DNA of 64,000 bases from CAHJWH01 sp965198905 (GTDB lineage: Bacteria; Pseudomonadota; Alphaproteobacteria; Caulobacterales; Caulobacteraceae), in contig OZ240678.1 of the NCBI GenBank assembly GCA_965198905.1, forward strand, positions 1,736,001 through 1,800,000, in the 5' to 3' direction. The notes beneath the pieces are model-generated. The model was not told the origin of the DNA. It did not search any database and saw only the letters and a program-made list of their open reading frames with translations. Each line of letters begins with the position of its first letter. Within the stretch, counting starts at the first letter, position 1. Shown one piece after another: positions 14,902 through 23,616 of the stretch. Both the position numbers and the translations under genes were made by a program.

Positions 14902-16401
14902 ATGTGGCGCGTCAAGTCGCTCGACCAGATTCTGGCTACGGCCGAGAAGAAGTCGCTGACCCGGTCGCTGGGCGCGGTCCAGCTCACCTTGCTGGGCATC
15001 GGGGCGGTGATCGGCACCGGCATCTTCGTCCTGACCGCGGAGGCGGCGCAGAAGGCCGGGCCGGGGATGATGGTCTCGTTCGCCATCGCCGGCGCGGTGT
15101 GCGCGGTGGCGGCGCTCTGCTATTCGGAACTGGCGTCCATGGTGCCGGTGGCGGGCTCCGCCTACACCTACTCCTACGCGGTGCTGGGCGAGCTGGTGGC
15201 CTGGCTGGTCGGCTGGGCGCTGATCATGGAATATGCGCTGGGGGCGAGCGCGGTTGCGGTCGGCTGGTCCGGCTACATCACCGGCCTGCTGCACAACTTC
15301 GCCGGCCTGACGATTCCGGCGGCCATAGCCACCGGGCCCGACGGCGGCGGGATATTCAACCTCCCGGCCGTGATCATCGTGGCCCTGGCCACAGCGCTCC
15401 TGGTCGTCGGCACCAAGGAGAGCGCTTCGGTCAACGCGGTGCTGGTGGCGATCAAGATCGTCGCCCTCACCGCCTTCGTGGCGCTGACGCTGCCCGTCAT
15501 GCACCTGCACAACTTTACCCCGTTCGCGCCCAAGGGCTGGGGCGATCCGCTGGGGTCGAGCGGGACCGGGGTGCTGGGGGCGGCGGCCTCGATCTTCTTC
15601 GCCTATGTCGGCTTCGACGCCGTCTCGACCGCCGCGGAGGAAACCAAGAACCCTCAGCGCAATGTGCCCATAGGGTTGATCGGATCGCTGGTGATCTGCA
15701 CCATTTTCTATCTGCTGGTCGCTGGGGGCGCCATCGGGGCCTATGGCGCGCAGCCGGTCTACGGCGCGCATGGCGAGGCGCTGACCGCGGGCTCCCGCGC
15801 GCTGACCCAGCGCTGCACCGCGCTCGGCGCCCCGGCGCCGCTGGTCTGCTCGCGCGAGGCGCTGGCCCATGTGCTGCGCCAGATCGGCCATCCCGTAGCC
15901 GGAAACATCTTAGGCCTGGCGGCGGGGTTCGCCCTGCCGTCGGTGGTGCTGCTGCTGATGTTCGGCCAGACCCGCATCTTCTTCGTCATGGCGCGCGATG
16001 GCCTGCTGCCCAAGGTGCTGAGTTCGGTGCATCCGCGCTTCAAGACCCCTCACGTGGTGACCATGATAACCGGCGCGGTGGTAGCGGTTGCGGCGGGGCT
16101 GCTGCCGGTGGGCAAGCTGGCGGACTACTCCAACTCCGGCACGCTGTTCGCCTTCGGCGTGGTGTCGCTGGCGGTCATGATCCTGAGGTTCACGGCCAAG
16201 GAGAGACATCGTCCGTTCAGGGCGCCGCTGCTGTTCCTGGTGGCGCCCCTGTCGATCCTGGGCTGTCTGGTGCTGTTCGTCAGCCTGCCGATCGAGGCCA
16301 AGCTGCTGTTCCCGATCTGGAGCGCCATCGGCCTGGTGTTCTATTTCAGCTACGGCTTCTGGCACAGCAACGTGCGTCGGGGTGTGGCCGAGCGGGACTG
16401 A
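14902..16401 (+). CDS. APC-family amino acid permease
   Basis: 499-residue inner-membrane transporter of the amino acid-polyamine-organocation superfamily, CAT/YfnA-like. Twelve hydrophobic segments are evident. The unwound first helix carries LGIGAVIGTGIFVLTAEAA, the substrate-binding signature; later FFAYVGFDAVSTAAEETKNP is the conserved loop around TM6 and RIFFVMARDGLLPK is the TM8 region. Probably a proton-coupled importer or exchanger of neutral or cationic amino acids; specificity cannot be read. Start ATG 14902 follows GGGGGTTACC. About 300 bases of leader separate it from the XRE gene (see the leader entry). Confidence 0.92.
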   Translation: MWRVKSLDQILATAEKKSLTRSLGAVQLTLLGIGAVIGTGIFVLTAEAAQKAGPGMMVSFAIAGAVCAVAALCYSELASMVPVAGSAYTYSYAVLGELVAWLVGWALIMEYALGASAVAVGWSGYITGLLHNFAGLTIPAAIATGPDGGGIFNLPAVIIVALATALLVVGTKESASVNAVLVAIKIVALTAFVALTLPVMHLHNFTPFAPKGWGDPLGSSGTGVLGAAASIFFAYVGFDAVSTAAEETKNPQRNVPIGLIGSLVICTIFYLLVAGGAIGAYGAQPVYGAHGEALTAGSRALTQRCTALGAPAPLVCSREALAHVLRQIGHPVAGNILGLAAGFALPSVVLLLMFGQTRIFFVMARDGLLPKVLSSVHPRFKTPHVVTMITGAVVAVAAGLLPVGKLADYSNSGTLFAFGVVSLAVMILRFTAKERHRPFRAPLLFLVAPLSILGCLVLFVSLPIEAKLLFPIWSAIGLVFYFSYGFWHSNVRRGVAERD

Positions 16402-16553
16402 GGCTCGGCGGACAGCAAGCGGACCGCCTCGCGGCTCCCGCTAAATCTTTTGGAAGCGGGCGTCGCTCCTATATGAACGCCGGAGTGGATCGCGCCGCCT
16501 GAGGGTAGGCGGTGACGGTCGCAGGCGAGCGGCCATCAGGGCAAAGGCTTGAG

Positions 16554-16943
16554 ATGCGTTGGTTGATGCGTTCGAAGATCCATAACGCCGTCGTTACCGA
16601 AGCCAACCTCGCCTATGTGGGCTCGATCACGATCGATCAGGACCTGCTCGACCGCGTGGGGCTCTGGGCCGGGGAGCGGGTGCTGGTGGTCTCCAACACC
16701 TCCGGCGCTCGGCTCGAGACCTACGTCATCGTAGGCGAGCGGGGCTCGGGCGCCATGTGCATGAACGGCGCGGCCGCCCACCTGATTGGTAAGGGCGAGC
16801 AGATCATCGTCATGGGGTTCGAACTCACCGATGTCCCGATCCATCCCCGCGCGGCGCTTGTCGACAGCCGCAACCGCTTCGTCCGCCACCTGATGGAGCC
16901 GCCGTCCACGGTGTTGGAGCCCTTCGCCGAGGCTATGGTCTAG
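16554..16943 (+). CDS. panD: Aspartate 1-decarboxylase proenzyme
   Basis: Makes beta-alanine from aspartate for pantothenate and CoA. About 129 residues from ATG 16554, which has an AAGG-type site upstream; the frame opens at 16512. The self-cleavage site is in AYVGSITID: Gly23-Ser24, where the Ser becomes the catalytic pyruvoyl group. The Tyr and Thr of the active site and GAAAHLIGKGEQII follow normally. The gene faces panC, and the two stop codons overlap on CTAG at 16940-16943. With panC and panB it completes the pathway apart from the ketopantoate reductase. Confidence 0.95.
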   Translation: MRWLMRSKIHNAVVTEANLAYVGSITIDQDLLDRVGLWAGERVLVVSNTSGARLETYVIVGERGSGAMCMNGAAAHLIGKGEQIIVMGFELTDVPIHPRAALVDSRNRFVRHLMEPPSTVLEPFAEAMV

Positions 16944-17788
16944 CCGGCGTTCCCAGGCGAGGTCATCAGCAGGTTGTCGATCAGCCGGGTACGGCCGAGG
17001 CGCGCGGCCAGCGAGACCAAGGCTCCCGATCCGATCACATCCAGCTCCTTCAGCGTGTCGGGATCGGCGACGCTGACATAGTCGAGCTCGACGCCCAGGA
17101 CTTCTGCGATCTTGGCCTTGGCGACATCGCGAAGGAGGCAGGCGTCCCTTTCGCCATGATGGAACAGGTTCTGCGCGGCGCTCAGCGCCTGGAACAGCAC
17201 CGGCGCCGCCGCGCGCTCGGTCGCACTCAGATAGACGTTGCGGCTGGACAGCGCCAAACCGTCGGCCTCCCGGACCGTCGGCGCGACCACAACCTGGACC
17301 GGCAGGTTCAGGTCCTGCGTCATGCGCCGGATCACCACGCACTGCTGCGCGTCCTTCTGGCCAAAATAGGCGCGCGTCGGCTGCACGATGTTGAACAGCT
17401 TGGCGACCACCGTCGCCACGCCCGCGAAGTGACCGGGCCGCGCCTCGCCCTCCAGGGACGCGGATACCCCGGCCACCTCGATACGGGTGGCGAACCCCTC
17501 GGGATAGATTTCCGCCGGTTCGGGCGTGAACACCAAGTCCACCCCCGCTGCGTCCAGCAGAGCCAGATCGCGCGGGAGGTCGCGGGGATAGCGCCCCAGG
17601 TCTTCGCCCGGGCCGAACTGGGTCGGGTTGACGAAGATGCTGACCGCGACCGTTTCGCACTCGGCCTTGGCCCTTTGCACCAGGCTGAGGTGCCCGGCGT
17701 GCAGGAAGCCCATGGTCGGGACCAGCCCGACCGAGCCGAGCCTGCTCCGGGCCGCGCGCATTTCGCCGATGGTCTGCAGGACCTTCAC
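16940..17788 (-). CDS. panC: Pantothenate synthetase
   Basis: 282 residues; joins pantoate and beta-alanine with ATP hydrolysis to AMP. The nucleotidyl-transferase signature PTMGFLHAGHLSLVQRAK contains the HxGH motif; VNPTQFGPGEDLGRYPRDL and FGQKDAQQCVVIRRM and LALSSRNVYLS are family blocks, and DYVSVADPDTL is near the end. It starts with GTG at 17788, one base after the panB stop, so panB-panC is an operon with translational coupling. The stop overlaps that of the convergent panD. Confidence 0.97.
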   Translation of the reverse strand: MKVLQTIGEMRAARSRLGSVGLVPTMGFLHAGHLSLVQRAKAECETVAVSIFVNPTQFGPGEDLGRYPRDLPRDLALLDAAGVDLVFTPEPAEIYPEGFATRIEVAGVSASLEGEARPGHFAGVATVVAKLFNIVQPTRAYFGQKDAQQCVVIRRMTQDLNLPVQVVVAPTVREADGLALSSRNVYLSATERAAAPVLFQALSAAQNLFHHGERDACLLRDVAKAKIAEVLGVELDYVSVADPDTLKELDVIGSGALVSLAARLGRTRLIDNLLMTSPGNAG

Positions 17789-17789
17789 C

Positions 17790-18623
17790 TCAGGGCAGGT
17801 CCGCCAGGGCTTGTTTCAGCTCGTCCTCGTCCATCGTGGAGCTCTGGGCGGAGGTGGGGAAGGCGCCGCTGCGCACCTCCTCCACATAGCTCTTCAACGC
17901 CGTTTCTATGATCCCGCCGACGTCGGCGTAGCGTTTCGCGTGGCGCGGCGACTTGCCGTCTAACAGGCCGAGCACATCGTGCCAGACCTGGACCTGGCCG
18001 TCGCAGCCCGCCCCCGCACCGATGCCGATGGTGGGGATGTGCAGGCGGCGGGTCACCGCTTCGGCCAGGGGCGCCGGCACCAGCTCCAGCACGATGGCGA
18101 AAGCGCCCGCCGCCTGCAGTAACAGCGCATCGTCTAGCAGCCGCCGGGCGCTGGAGGCGTCCTTGCCCTGAACCCGCAAGCCCAGCTGGTGCTGGGACTG
18201 GGGCGTGAAGCCTAGATGGCCCATCACCGGCACGCCGAGCTCCGTCAGCCGGCGCACGGCGTCGACCACCGGGGCGCCGCCTTCGAGCTTGACCGCGTGC
18301 ACCCCCGCCTCCTGCATCAGCCGCCGGGCGGACGCCACCGCCTCCGCCTCGCTGGCGTAGGTCAGGAACGGCAAGTCGCCTACCACCAGGGCCTGACCCG
18401 CCCCCCGGACCACCGAGGCCGCGTGGCTGACCATGGTCTCCAGCGTCACAGGCAAGGTCGTGGGGTAACCATGCATGACCATGCCGAGCGAATCGCCCAC
18501 CAGCAGCAGCGGAACGCCTGCCTGATCCGCGATGCGCGCGGAGGGATGGTCGTAGGCGGTGATCATGGCGATCCGCTCGCCCTGATCCTTCATCCGCTGC
18601 ACGTCGCGAAGGGTGATCGGCAT
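17790..18623 (-). CDS. panB: 3-methyl-2-oxobutanoate hydroxymethyltransferase
   Basis: 277 residues; transfers a hydroxymethyl group from methylene-tetrahydrofolate to alpha-ketoisovalerate, the first pantothenate step. Key blocks: ITAYDHPSARIADQAGVPLL, LLVGDSLGMVMHGY (Mg-binding Asp), VHAVKLEGG, VMGHLGFTPQS, and IGIGAGAGCDGQVQVWHD. Start ATG 18623 gives MPITLRDV, the normal beginning; the frame runs further upstream without a homologous N-terminus. First gene of the panBC operon, transcribed from the 124-base gap shared with the divergent SDR gene. Confidence 0.97.
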   Translation of the reverse strand: MPITLRDVQRMKDQGERIAMITAYDHPSARIADQAGVPLLLVGDSLGMVMHGYPTTLPVTLETMVSHAASVVRGAGQALVVGDLPFLTYASEAEAVASARRLMQEAGVHAVKLEGGAPVVDAVRRLTELGVPVMGHLGFTPQSQHQLGLRVQGKDASSARRLLDDALLLQAAGAFAIVLELVPAPLAEAVTRRLHIPTIGIGAGAGCDGQVQVWHDVLGLLDGKSPRHAKRYADVGGIIETALKSYVEEVRSGAFPTSAQSSTMDEDELKQALADLP

Positions 18624-18747
18624 GGCTGGTTCCACCTGCGCCCGGTTGGGGCTCGACCGTCCTTTTAGGCAGCGGACCGCCTGCGCGGAAGCCTTGCGTG
18701 CGGCGGCCGCCCTTGGCCGGCGCCGCGCGCCCGTCCTACAAGCCCCC

Positions 18748-19518
18748 ATGGCCTCGACGCATCCCTTCGCCCTGGACGGCCAGGTGGCCCTGGTCACCGG
18801 CGCGGCCCGGGGCCTCGGGCTGGAGATCGCCAAGGCGCTGGCCGCCGCGGGGGCCAGGGTGGTGCTGAACGGGCGCCACGCCGAATCGCTGACCCATGCC
18901 GTCGAGGAGATCGGGGCGCAGGGCGGCGACGCTCGCGCGAGGGTCTTCGACGTCGCCGATCCCGCCGCGGTGGAGCACGCCGTGGGCGAGATCGTGCGCC
19001 GTGAGGGGCGGCTCGACATCCTGGTGAACAACGTCGGACAACGCGACCGCCGCGGCCTGTTCGACTTCGCGTTGGACGATGTCCGCGCCCTGCTTGAGGT
19101 GGACCTGCTGGCGCCTTTCAACCTCAGTCGCCATGCCGCCCTGGCGATGATCGCGCAGGGGGGCGGCCGGATCATCAACGTCACCTCCATCGCCGGGCCG
19201 ATCGCGCGGTCGGGCGATGCGCCCTATACCGCGGCCAAGGGCGGGCTGGAGGCGCTCACCCGGGCGCTGGCGGCGGAGCTCGGCGTCCACGCCATCACCG
19301 TCAACGCCGTGGCGCCGGGCTTCTTCGCCACCGAGGCCAACGCCGCGATGTCGGCCGATCCCGCCATCGGGACGTGGCTGGAGCAGCGCACCTCGCTGCA
19401 GCGCTGGGGCGAACCGCGGGAGTTCGCGGGCGCCGTGGTCTTCCTGGCCTCACCCGCCGCGTCCTACATGACGGGTCAGGTGCTCGCCGTCGATGGAGGC
19501 TATCTGGCGCATTTCTGA
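18748..19518 (+). CDS. SDR oxidoreductase, gluconate 5-dehydrogenase-like
   Basis: 256-residue NAD(P)-dependent short-chain dehydrogenase. TGAARGLGLEIA is the cofactor loop, NNVG replaces the usual NNAG, NVTSIAG holds the catalytic Ser, and Tyr160/Lys164 in PYTAAKGG complete the triad; NAVAPGFFATE and the C-terminal GQVLAVDGGYLAHF fit the gluconate 5-dehydrogenase branch. Substrate is inferred only from this resemblance. It is divergent from panB; start ATG 18748 is preceded by CAAGCCCCC, a weak ribosome site. Confidence 0.88.
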   Translation: MASTHPFALDGQVALVTGAARGLGLEIAKALAAAGARVVLNGRHAESLTHAVEEIGAQGGDARARVFDVADPAAVEHAVGEIVRREGRLDILVNNVGQRDRRGLFDFALDDVRALLEVDLLAPFNLSRHAALAMIAQGGGRIINVTSIAGPIARSGDAPYTAAKGGLEALTRALAAELGVHAITVNAVAPGFFATEANAAMSADPAIGTWLEQRTSLQRWGEPREFAGAVVFLASPAASYMTGQVLAVDGGYLAHF

Positions 19519-19618
19519 GGGGATCGACGCCGAGCCTCAGGGCGGTGGCCTTGCGGTTTCGGTCCCCAGGCTGCACGAGAGCGGCGCCGGCGCAGCTTGG
19601 CGCGGGGAGTGTGTTCAG

Positions 19619-21076
19619 ATGGCCAAGCCGGCGGGGGGAAAAGGGCGCGACCTCACCTCGGGTCCGATCGGCACGACGCTGATCGCCTTCGCCCTGCCCA
19701 CCCTGGCGTCCAGCGTGCTGCAGTCGCTGAACGGCTCGATCAACACGATCTGGGTCGGCCACTTCATCGGCGAGGGCGCGCTGGCCGCCACCTCCAACGC
19801 TAACATCATCATGTTCCTCATGTCGTCGGCGGTGTTCGGCTTCGGCATGGCGGCGACCATCCTCATTGGACAGAGCATGGGCCGGCGCGATGTCGAGGGC
19901 GCGCGCCAAGTGATCGGCGCGGCCATGGGCATGTTTGTGGTCATCGCGATCGTCACCGCCTTGGCGGGCTGGATATTCGCGCCGCAGCTGCTGGTCGTGC
20001 TCGCTACCCCCGGGCCGGCCATGCCGCTTGCCTTGGCTTATCTGCGGGTGATCTTCCTGGCCATGCCGGCGGCCTTTCTCACGGTGCTGCTGATGATGGG
20101 GCTGAGGGGCGCGGGCGACTCGCTGACGCCTTTCTGGTTCATGGGGCTGAGCGTAGTGCTGGACAGCGGGCTGAACCCGGTCTTCATCCGGGGCTTCGGC
20201 CCGCTCCCCGCGCTCGGGATTGCAGGATCGGCGACGGCCACCGCCATCGCCAACTATGTCAGCCTCGCGGGCATGATCGGCTACATCTACATCCGCGACC
20301 TGCCGCTGCGGCTTCGGGGCGCGGAGCTGCGCTATCTGATCCCCAAGCTGGCGCTGGTGCGGATCATCGTCGCCAAGGGCGCACCGATGGGCGTGCAGAT
20401 GGTGGTGGTGTCGGGCGCGGCGCTCGCCATGATCGGCCTGGTGAACCGCCAGGGCCTCGCCACCGCCGCGGCGTTCGGCGTCGCCTCCCAGCTCTGGACC
20501 TATATTCAGCTGCCGGCCATGGCGATCGGGGCGGCCGTCTCCGCCATGACCGCCCAGAACATCGGCGCGGGCCGCTGGGACAGGATCGGCCGCATCATGC
20601 GATCCGGCCTGGTGTTCAACTTCTTCCTGACCGGGTTGCTGGTCGCCGCCGTCTCCTTCGCCGACCGCTACGTCCTGGCCGTGTTCCTGGCGTCGAACAG
20701 TCCGGCCACGCCGATCGCCGAGCACATCAACCTGGTGGTCAGCTGGGGCTTCATCCTGTTCGGCATGACCATGGTGCTGTTCGGCGTGGTGCGCGCCAAC
20801 GGGGCGGTGATTGCGCCGCTGCTGATCCTGGCCTTCGCCATGTTCCCCGTTCGGCTGGGCGCAGCCGTTGCGCTGCGGCCTTGGCTCGGCGGAGAGGCGC
20901 TGTGGTGGAGCTATCCGCTCGGCTCCTCGGCCTCCCTGTTGCTGGCGATCCTCTACTACCGCTTCGGCGGCTGGCGCTTCGCCCGCATGGGCGAGGCGCT
21001 CAAGGCGGCCGAGACCGAAAACAGCGCGATGGCGCCGGCGGAGCAACAGGGCGCCGGCATCCACGCGCCGGCCTGA
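19619..21076 (+). CDS. MATE-family efflux transporter
   Basis: 485-residue multidrug and toxic-compound exporter of the inner membrane, with about twelve spans in two MatE repeats. Recognisable parts: GPIGTTLIAFALPTLASSVL in TM1, LNGSINTIWVGHFIGEGALA, GLRGAGDSLTPFWFM, and in the second half AAFGVASQLWTYIQLPAMAI and AQNIGAGRWDRIGR. It probably exports a cationic compound using Na+ or H+. ATG 19619 preferred, with GGGGAG upstream; the frame starts at 19493 inside the preceding SDR gene. Probably co-transcribed with it. Confidence 0.93.
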   Translation: MAKPAGGKGRDLTSGPIGTTLIAFALPTLASSVLQSLNGSINTIWVGHFIGEGALAATSNANIIMFLMSSAVFGFGMAATILIGQSMGRRDVEGARQVIGAAMGMFVVIAIVTALAGWIFAPQLLVVLATPGPAMPLALAYLRVIFLAMPAAFLTVLLMMGLRGAGDSLTPFWFMGLSVVLDSGLNPVFIRGFGPLPALGIAGSATATAIANYVSLAGMIGYIYIRDLPLRLRGAELRYLIPKLALVRIIVAKGAPMGVQMVVVSGAALAMIGLVNRQGLATAAAFGVASQLWTYIQLPAMAIGAAVSAMTAQNIGAGRWDRIGRIMRSGLVFNFFLTGLLVAAVSFADRYVLAVFLASNSPATPIAEHINLVVSWGFILFGMTMVLFGVVRANGAVIAPLLILAFAMFPVRLGAAVALRPWLGGEALWWSYPLGSSASLLLAILYYRFGGWRFARMGEALKAAETENSAMAPAEQQGAGIHAPA

Positions 21077-21102
21077 AGCCACGGCCGCAAGGCGCTGAGC
21101 CT

Positions 21103-22407
21103 TCAGCCGCCGATGGCCGGCGCGGGCGAAACCATCGCCCGGCACTCGCCAAAGCCGATGGAGGCGTAGCCTTCCCGCCGGCACACGCCGCGCAGGATCA
21201 CCTCGTCGCCGTCCTCCAGGAAGCGGCGGCTGGCGCCGTCCGCCAGGGCGAGGGGCTCGGCCCCGCCGCGGGTCAGCTCCAGCAGGCTGCCGCAGCCCGC
21301 CGGGGTCGCCCCCGAGATGGTGCCCGATCCGAGCAGGTCGCCCGGGTTCAGGTTGCAGCCGCCGCAGGTGTGGTGGGCCACGAACTGCGCCAGGGTCCAG
21401 TAAAGGTCGGTGGCGTTGCTGGTCGACAGCCGCTGGGGCGCCCCACCAGCGGGCGCCAGCAGGACCTCCAGCGCGATGTCCACCGCGCCGAGCTGCTGAT
21501 CGGCCTCGGCCATCAGGTAAGGCAAGGGCGCCGGGTCGCCCGCTGGCCGCGCCGCCTGGGCCATGCGAAAGGGCGCCAGCGCCTCGGCGGTCACGATCCA
21601 GGGCGAGACGGTGGTGGCGAAGCTCTTGGCCAGGAACGGGCCGAGCGGCTGGTACTCCCAGGTCTGGATGTCACGCGCCGACCAGTCGTTCAGCAGGCCG
21701 AGGCCGAAGACGTGCGCCGGCGCCGCGCTGATCGGGATCGGCTCGCCCAGCGCATTGCCCGGGCCGATCCACACGCCCAACTCCAGCTCATAGTCCAGAT
21801 TGCGCGCGGGGCCGAACGTCGGCGCGGTCTCGCTGGGGAGCTTGCGCTGCCCGTTCGGGCGACGCACCGGCTCGCCGGACGCGTGCACGGACGACGCGCG
21901 GCCATGATAGCCGATCGGCATGTGCTTGTAGTTGGCCAGCAGCGGCGCGTCGGGCCGGAACAGTTTGCCGACATTGGTGGCGTGATGGATGCCCGCGTAA
22001 AAGTCGGTGTAGTCGCCGATGGCGGCGGGCAGGTGCAGCGTGCAGTCCGCCGCCGCGTGCAACAGGGGTTCGAGCCTCGCCCGGGCGTTCGATCCGTGTT
22101 CGAGCAGCTCCACTAGGCGCCTGCGCAGCGCCCGGCGGGGACCTGCGCCCAGCGCCATCAGCGGGTTCAGGACCGGCCCGCGGGCGGCGTCTGCGGCGCG
22201 CCCAGCCTCGCCCTCGAACAGTCCGGCCTCCGCCGCCCCGGCCAGATCCAGGATGCCATCGCCGATAGCCACCCCCCCGCGGGGTCGCCCGCCGGCCGGG
22301 CTGAACACGCCGAGCGCCAGGTTCTGGATCGGGAAGTCCGCATGCCCCTGCGCCGAGGCGATCCAACTCGTGAGCTCAGGGTCGTGGGTGTGGTCGAGAT
22401 CGGGCAT
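21103..22407 (-). CDS. fahA: Fumarylacetoacetase
   Basis: 434 residues; last step of tyrosine/homogentisate breakdown, splitting fumarylacetoacetate into fumarate and acetoacetate. The N-terminal SH3-like domain is followed by the catalytic domain with IGDYTDFYAGIHHATNVGKL (metal Asp and the general-base His), LDYELELGVWIG (two metal Glu), LLNDWSARDIQTWEY (metal Asp) and CNLNPGDLLGSGTISG. Length matches the full two-domain enzyme. No other homogentisate genes are adjacent. It is divergent from the nitronate monooxygenase gene across 218 bases. Confidence 0.97.
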   Translation of the reverse strand: MPDLDHTHDPELTSWIASAQGHADFPIQNLALGVFSPAGGRPRGGVAIGDGILDLAGAAEAGLFEGEAGRAADAARGPVLNPLMALGAGPRRALRRRLVELLEHGSNARARLEPLLHAAADCTLHLPAAIGDYTDFYAGIHHATNVGKLFRPDAPLLANYKHMPIGYHGRASSVHASGEPVRRPNGQRKLPSETAPTFGPARNLDYELELGVWIGPGNALGEPIPISAAPAHVFGLGLLNDWSARDIQTWEYQPLGPFLAKSFATTVSPWIVTAEALAPFRMAQAARPAGDPAPLPYLMAEADQQLGAVDIALEVLLAPAGGAPQRLSTSNATDLYWTLAQFVAHHTCGGCNLNPGDLLGSGTISGATPAGCGSLLELTRGGAEPLALADGASRRFLEDGDEVILRGVCRREGYASIGFGECRAMVSPAPAIGG

Positions 22408-22625
22408 CCGCGTCGGCTCCAGCGTCGTGAGTGCTCTGTACGCCGCCTCCGCCAGATGGGGACAGTCCCCTCAAGCCCAGGGCGGCGCCTGCATCCCTTC
22501 ACAGCCCGCCCGCCCGCCGGCGTGGCGAGATACGGCGGTATGGCGGGTGAGCTGTTGTGGGTCTAAGCGGGACGAGCCAGAAGGTCGGTGCCGCGACCGC
22601 GCGCGCTTCGTGGAGGACCCCGCCC

Positions 22626-23612
22626 ATGAGAACCCGCATCACCGAGCTTTTCGGCATCGAGCACCCGATCATCCAGGGCGGCATGCACTATGTCGGCTTC
22701 GCGGAGCTCGCCTCGGCTGTCTCCAACGCAGGCGGCCTGGGGCTGATCACCGGCTTGACCCAGCGCACGCCGGAGAACCTCTCCAAGGAGATCGCCCGCT
22801 GTCGGGAGATGACCGACAAGCCGTTCGGGGTGAACCTCACCTTCTTGCCTGCGGTGACGCAGCCCGACTACCCCGGCTACGTCAAGGCGATCATCGACGG
22901 GGGGATCAAGGTGGTGGAGACCGCCGGCAACAACCCGGCCAAGTGGATGCCCGCGCTGAAGGCGGCCGGCGTCAAGGTGATCCACAAGTGCACCGCGGTT
23001 CGTCACGCCCTTAAGGCCGAGTCGATCGGCTGCGATGCGGTCAGCGTCGACGGCTTCGAATGCGGCGGCCATCCCGGCGAGGACGACGTCCCCAACATGA
23101 TCCTGCTGCCCCGGGCCGCGGAAGAGCTGAAAATCCCCTTTGTCGCCTCGGGCGGCATGGCGGACGCGCGCTCGCTGGTGGCAGCACTCGCCATGGGTGC
23201 GGACGGCATGAACATGGGCACCCGCTTCATCGCCACGGAGGAAGCGCCGGTGCATCACAACGTGAAGGCGGCGATCGTGGCCGCGTCCGAGCTCGACACC
23301 CGCCTGATCATGCGCCCGCTGCGCAATACCGAGCGTGTGCTGAACAACGCTTCGGTCCAGCGCCTGCTGGAGAAGGAGCGGGAGCTGGGCTCCGAGCTGA
23401 AGTTCGCCGACATCGCCGAGGAGATCGCCGGCGTCTATCCGCGCATCATGGGCGAGGGCGACATGGATGCGGGGGGCTGGTCCTGCGGTATGGTCGCCGG
23501 GCTCATCCACGACATCCCCACTGTGAAGACCCTGATCGAGCGCATCATGGCCGAGGCCGAAACGCTGATTCGCCAGCGGCTGGAGGGCATGCTCGCCCCG
23601 CGCGCCGCCTAG
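22626..23612 (+). CDS. Nitronate monooxygenase / FMN-dependent 2-nitropropane dioxygenase-like
   Basis: 328-residue TIM-barrel flavoprotein. MRTRITELFGIEHPIIQGGM is the FMN-binding start, followed by ASAVSNAGGLGLITG, HKCTAVRHALKAES, VDGFECGGHPGEDDV (phosphate and putative catalytic His region), VASGGMADARSLVAALAMGA and MGTRFIATEEAPVH. Oxidises nitronates, or acts as an NADH:flavin reductase in some homologues; the physiological substrate is uncertain. ATG 22626 starts the conserved region; the open frame before it (from 22557) has no homologous residues. Confidence 0.93.
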   Translation: MRTRITELFGIEHPIIQGGMHYVGFAELASAVSNAGGLGLITGLTQRTPENLSKEIARCREMTDKPFGVNLTFLPAVTQPDYPGYVKAIIDGGIKVVETAGNNPAKWMPALKAAGVKVIHKCTAVRHALKAESIGCDAVSVDGFECGGHPGEDDVPNMILLPRAAEELKIPFVASGGMADARSLVAALAMGADGMNMGTRFIATEEAPVHHNVKAAIVAASELDTRLIMRPLRNTERVLNNASVQRLLEKERELGSELKFADIAEEIAGVYPRIMGEGDMDAGGWSCGMVAGLIHDIPTVKTLIERIMAEAETLIRQRLEGMLAPRAA

Positions 23613-23616
23613 ACGC

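Noticed and set aside
14904..16502. 532-codon plus-strand frame overlapping the permease
   Set aside because: Arg/Gly-rich, no family features; the APC permease in the neighbouring frame has clear membrane spans.
19301..21184. 627-codon minus-strand frame opposite the MATE gene
   Set aside because: Low-complexity Arg/His/Gly/Gln composition and no motifs; shadow of the transporter gene.
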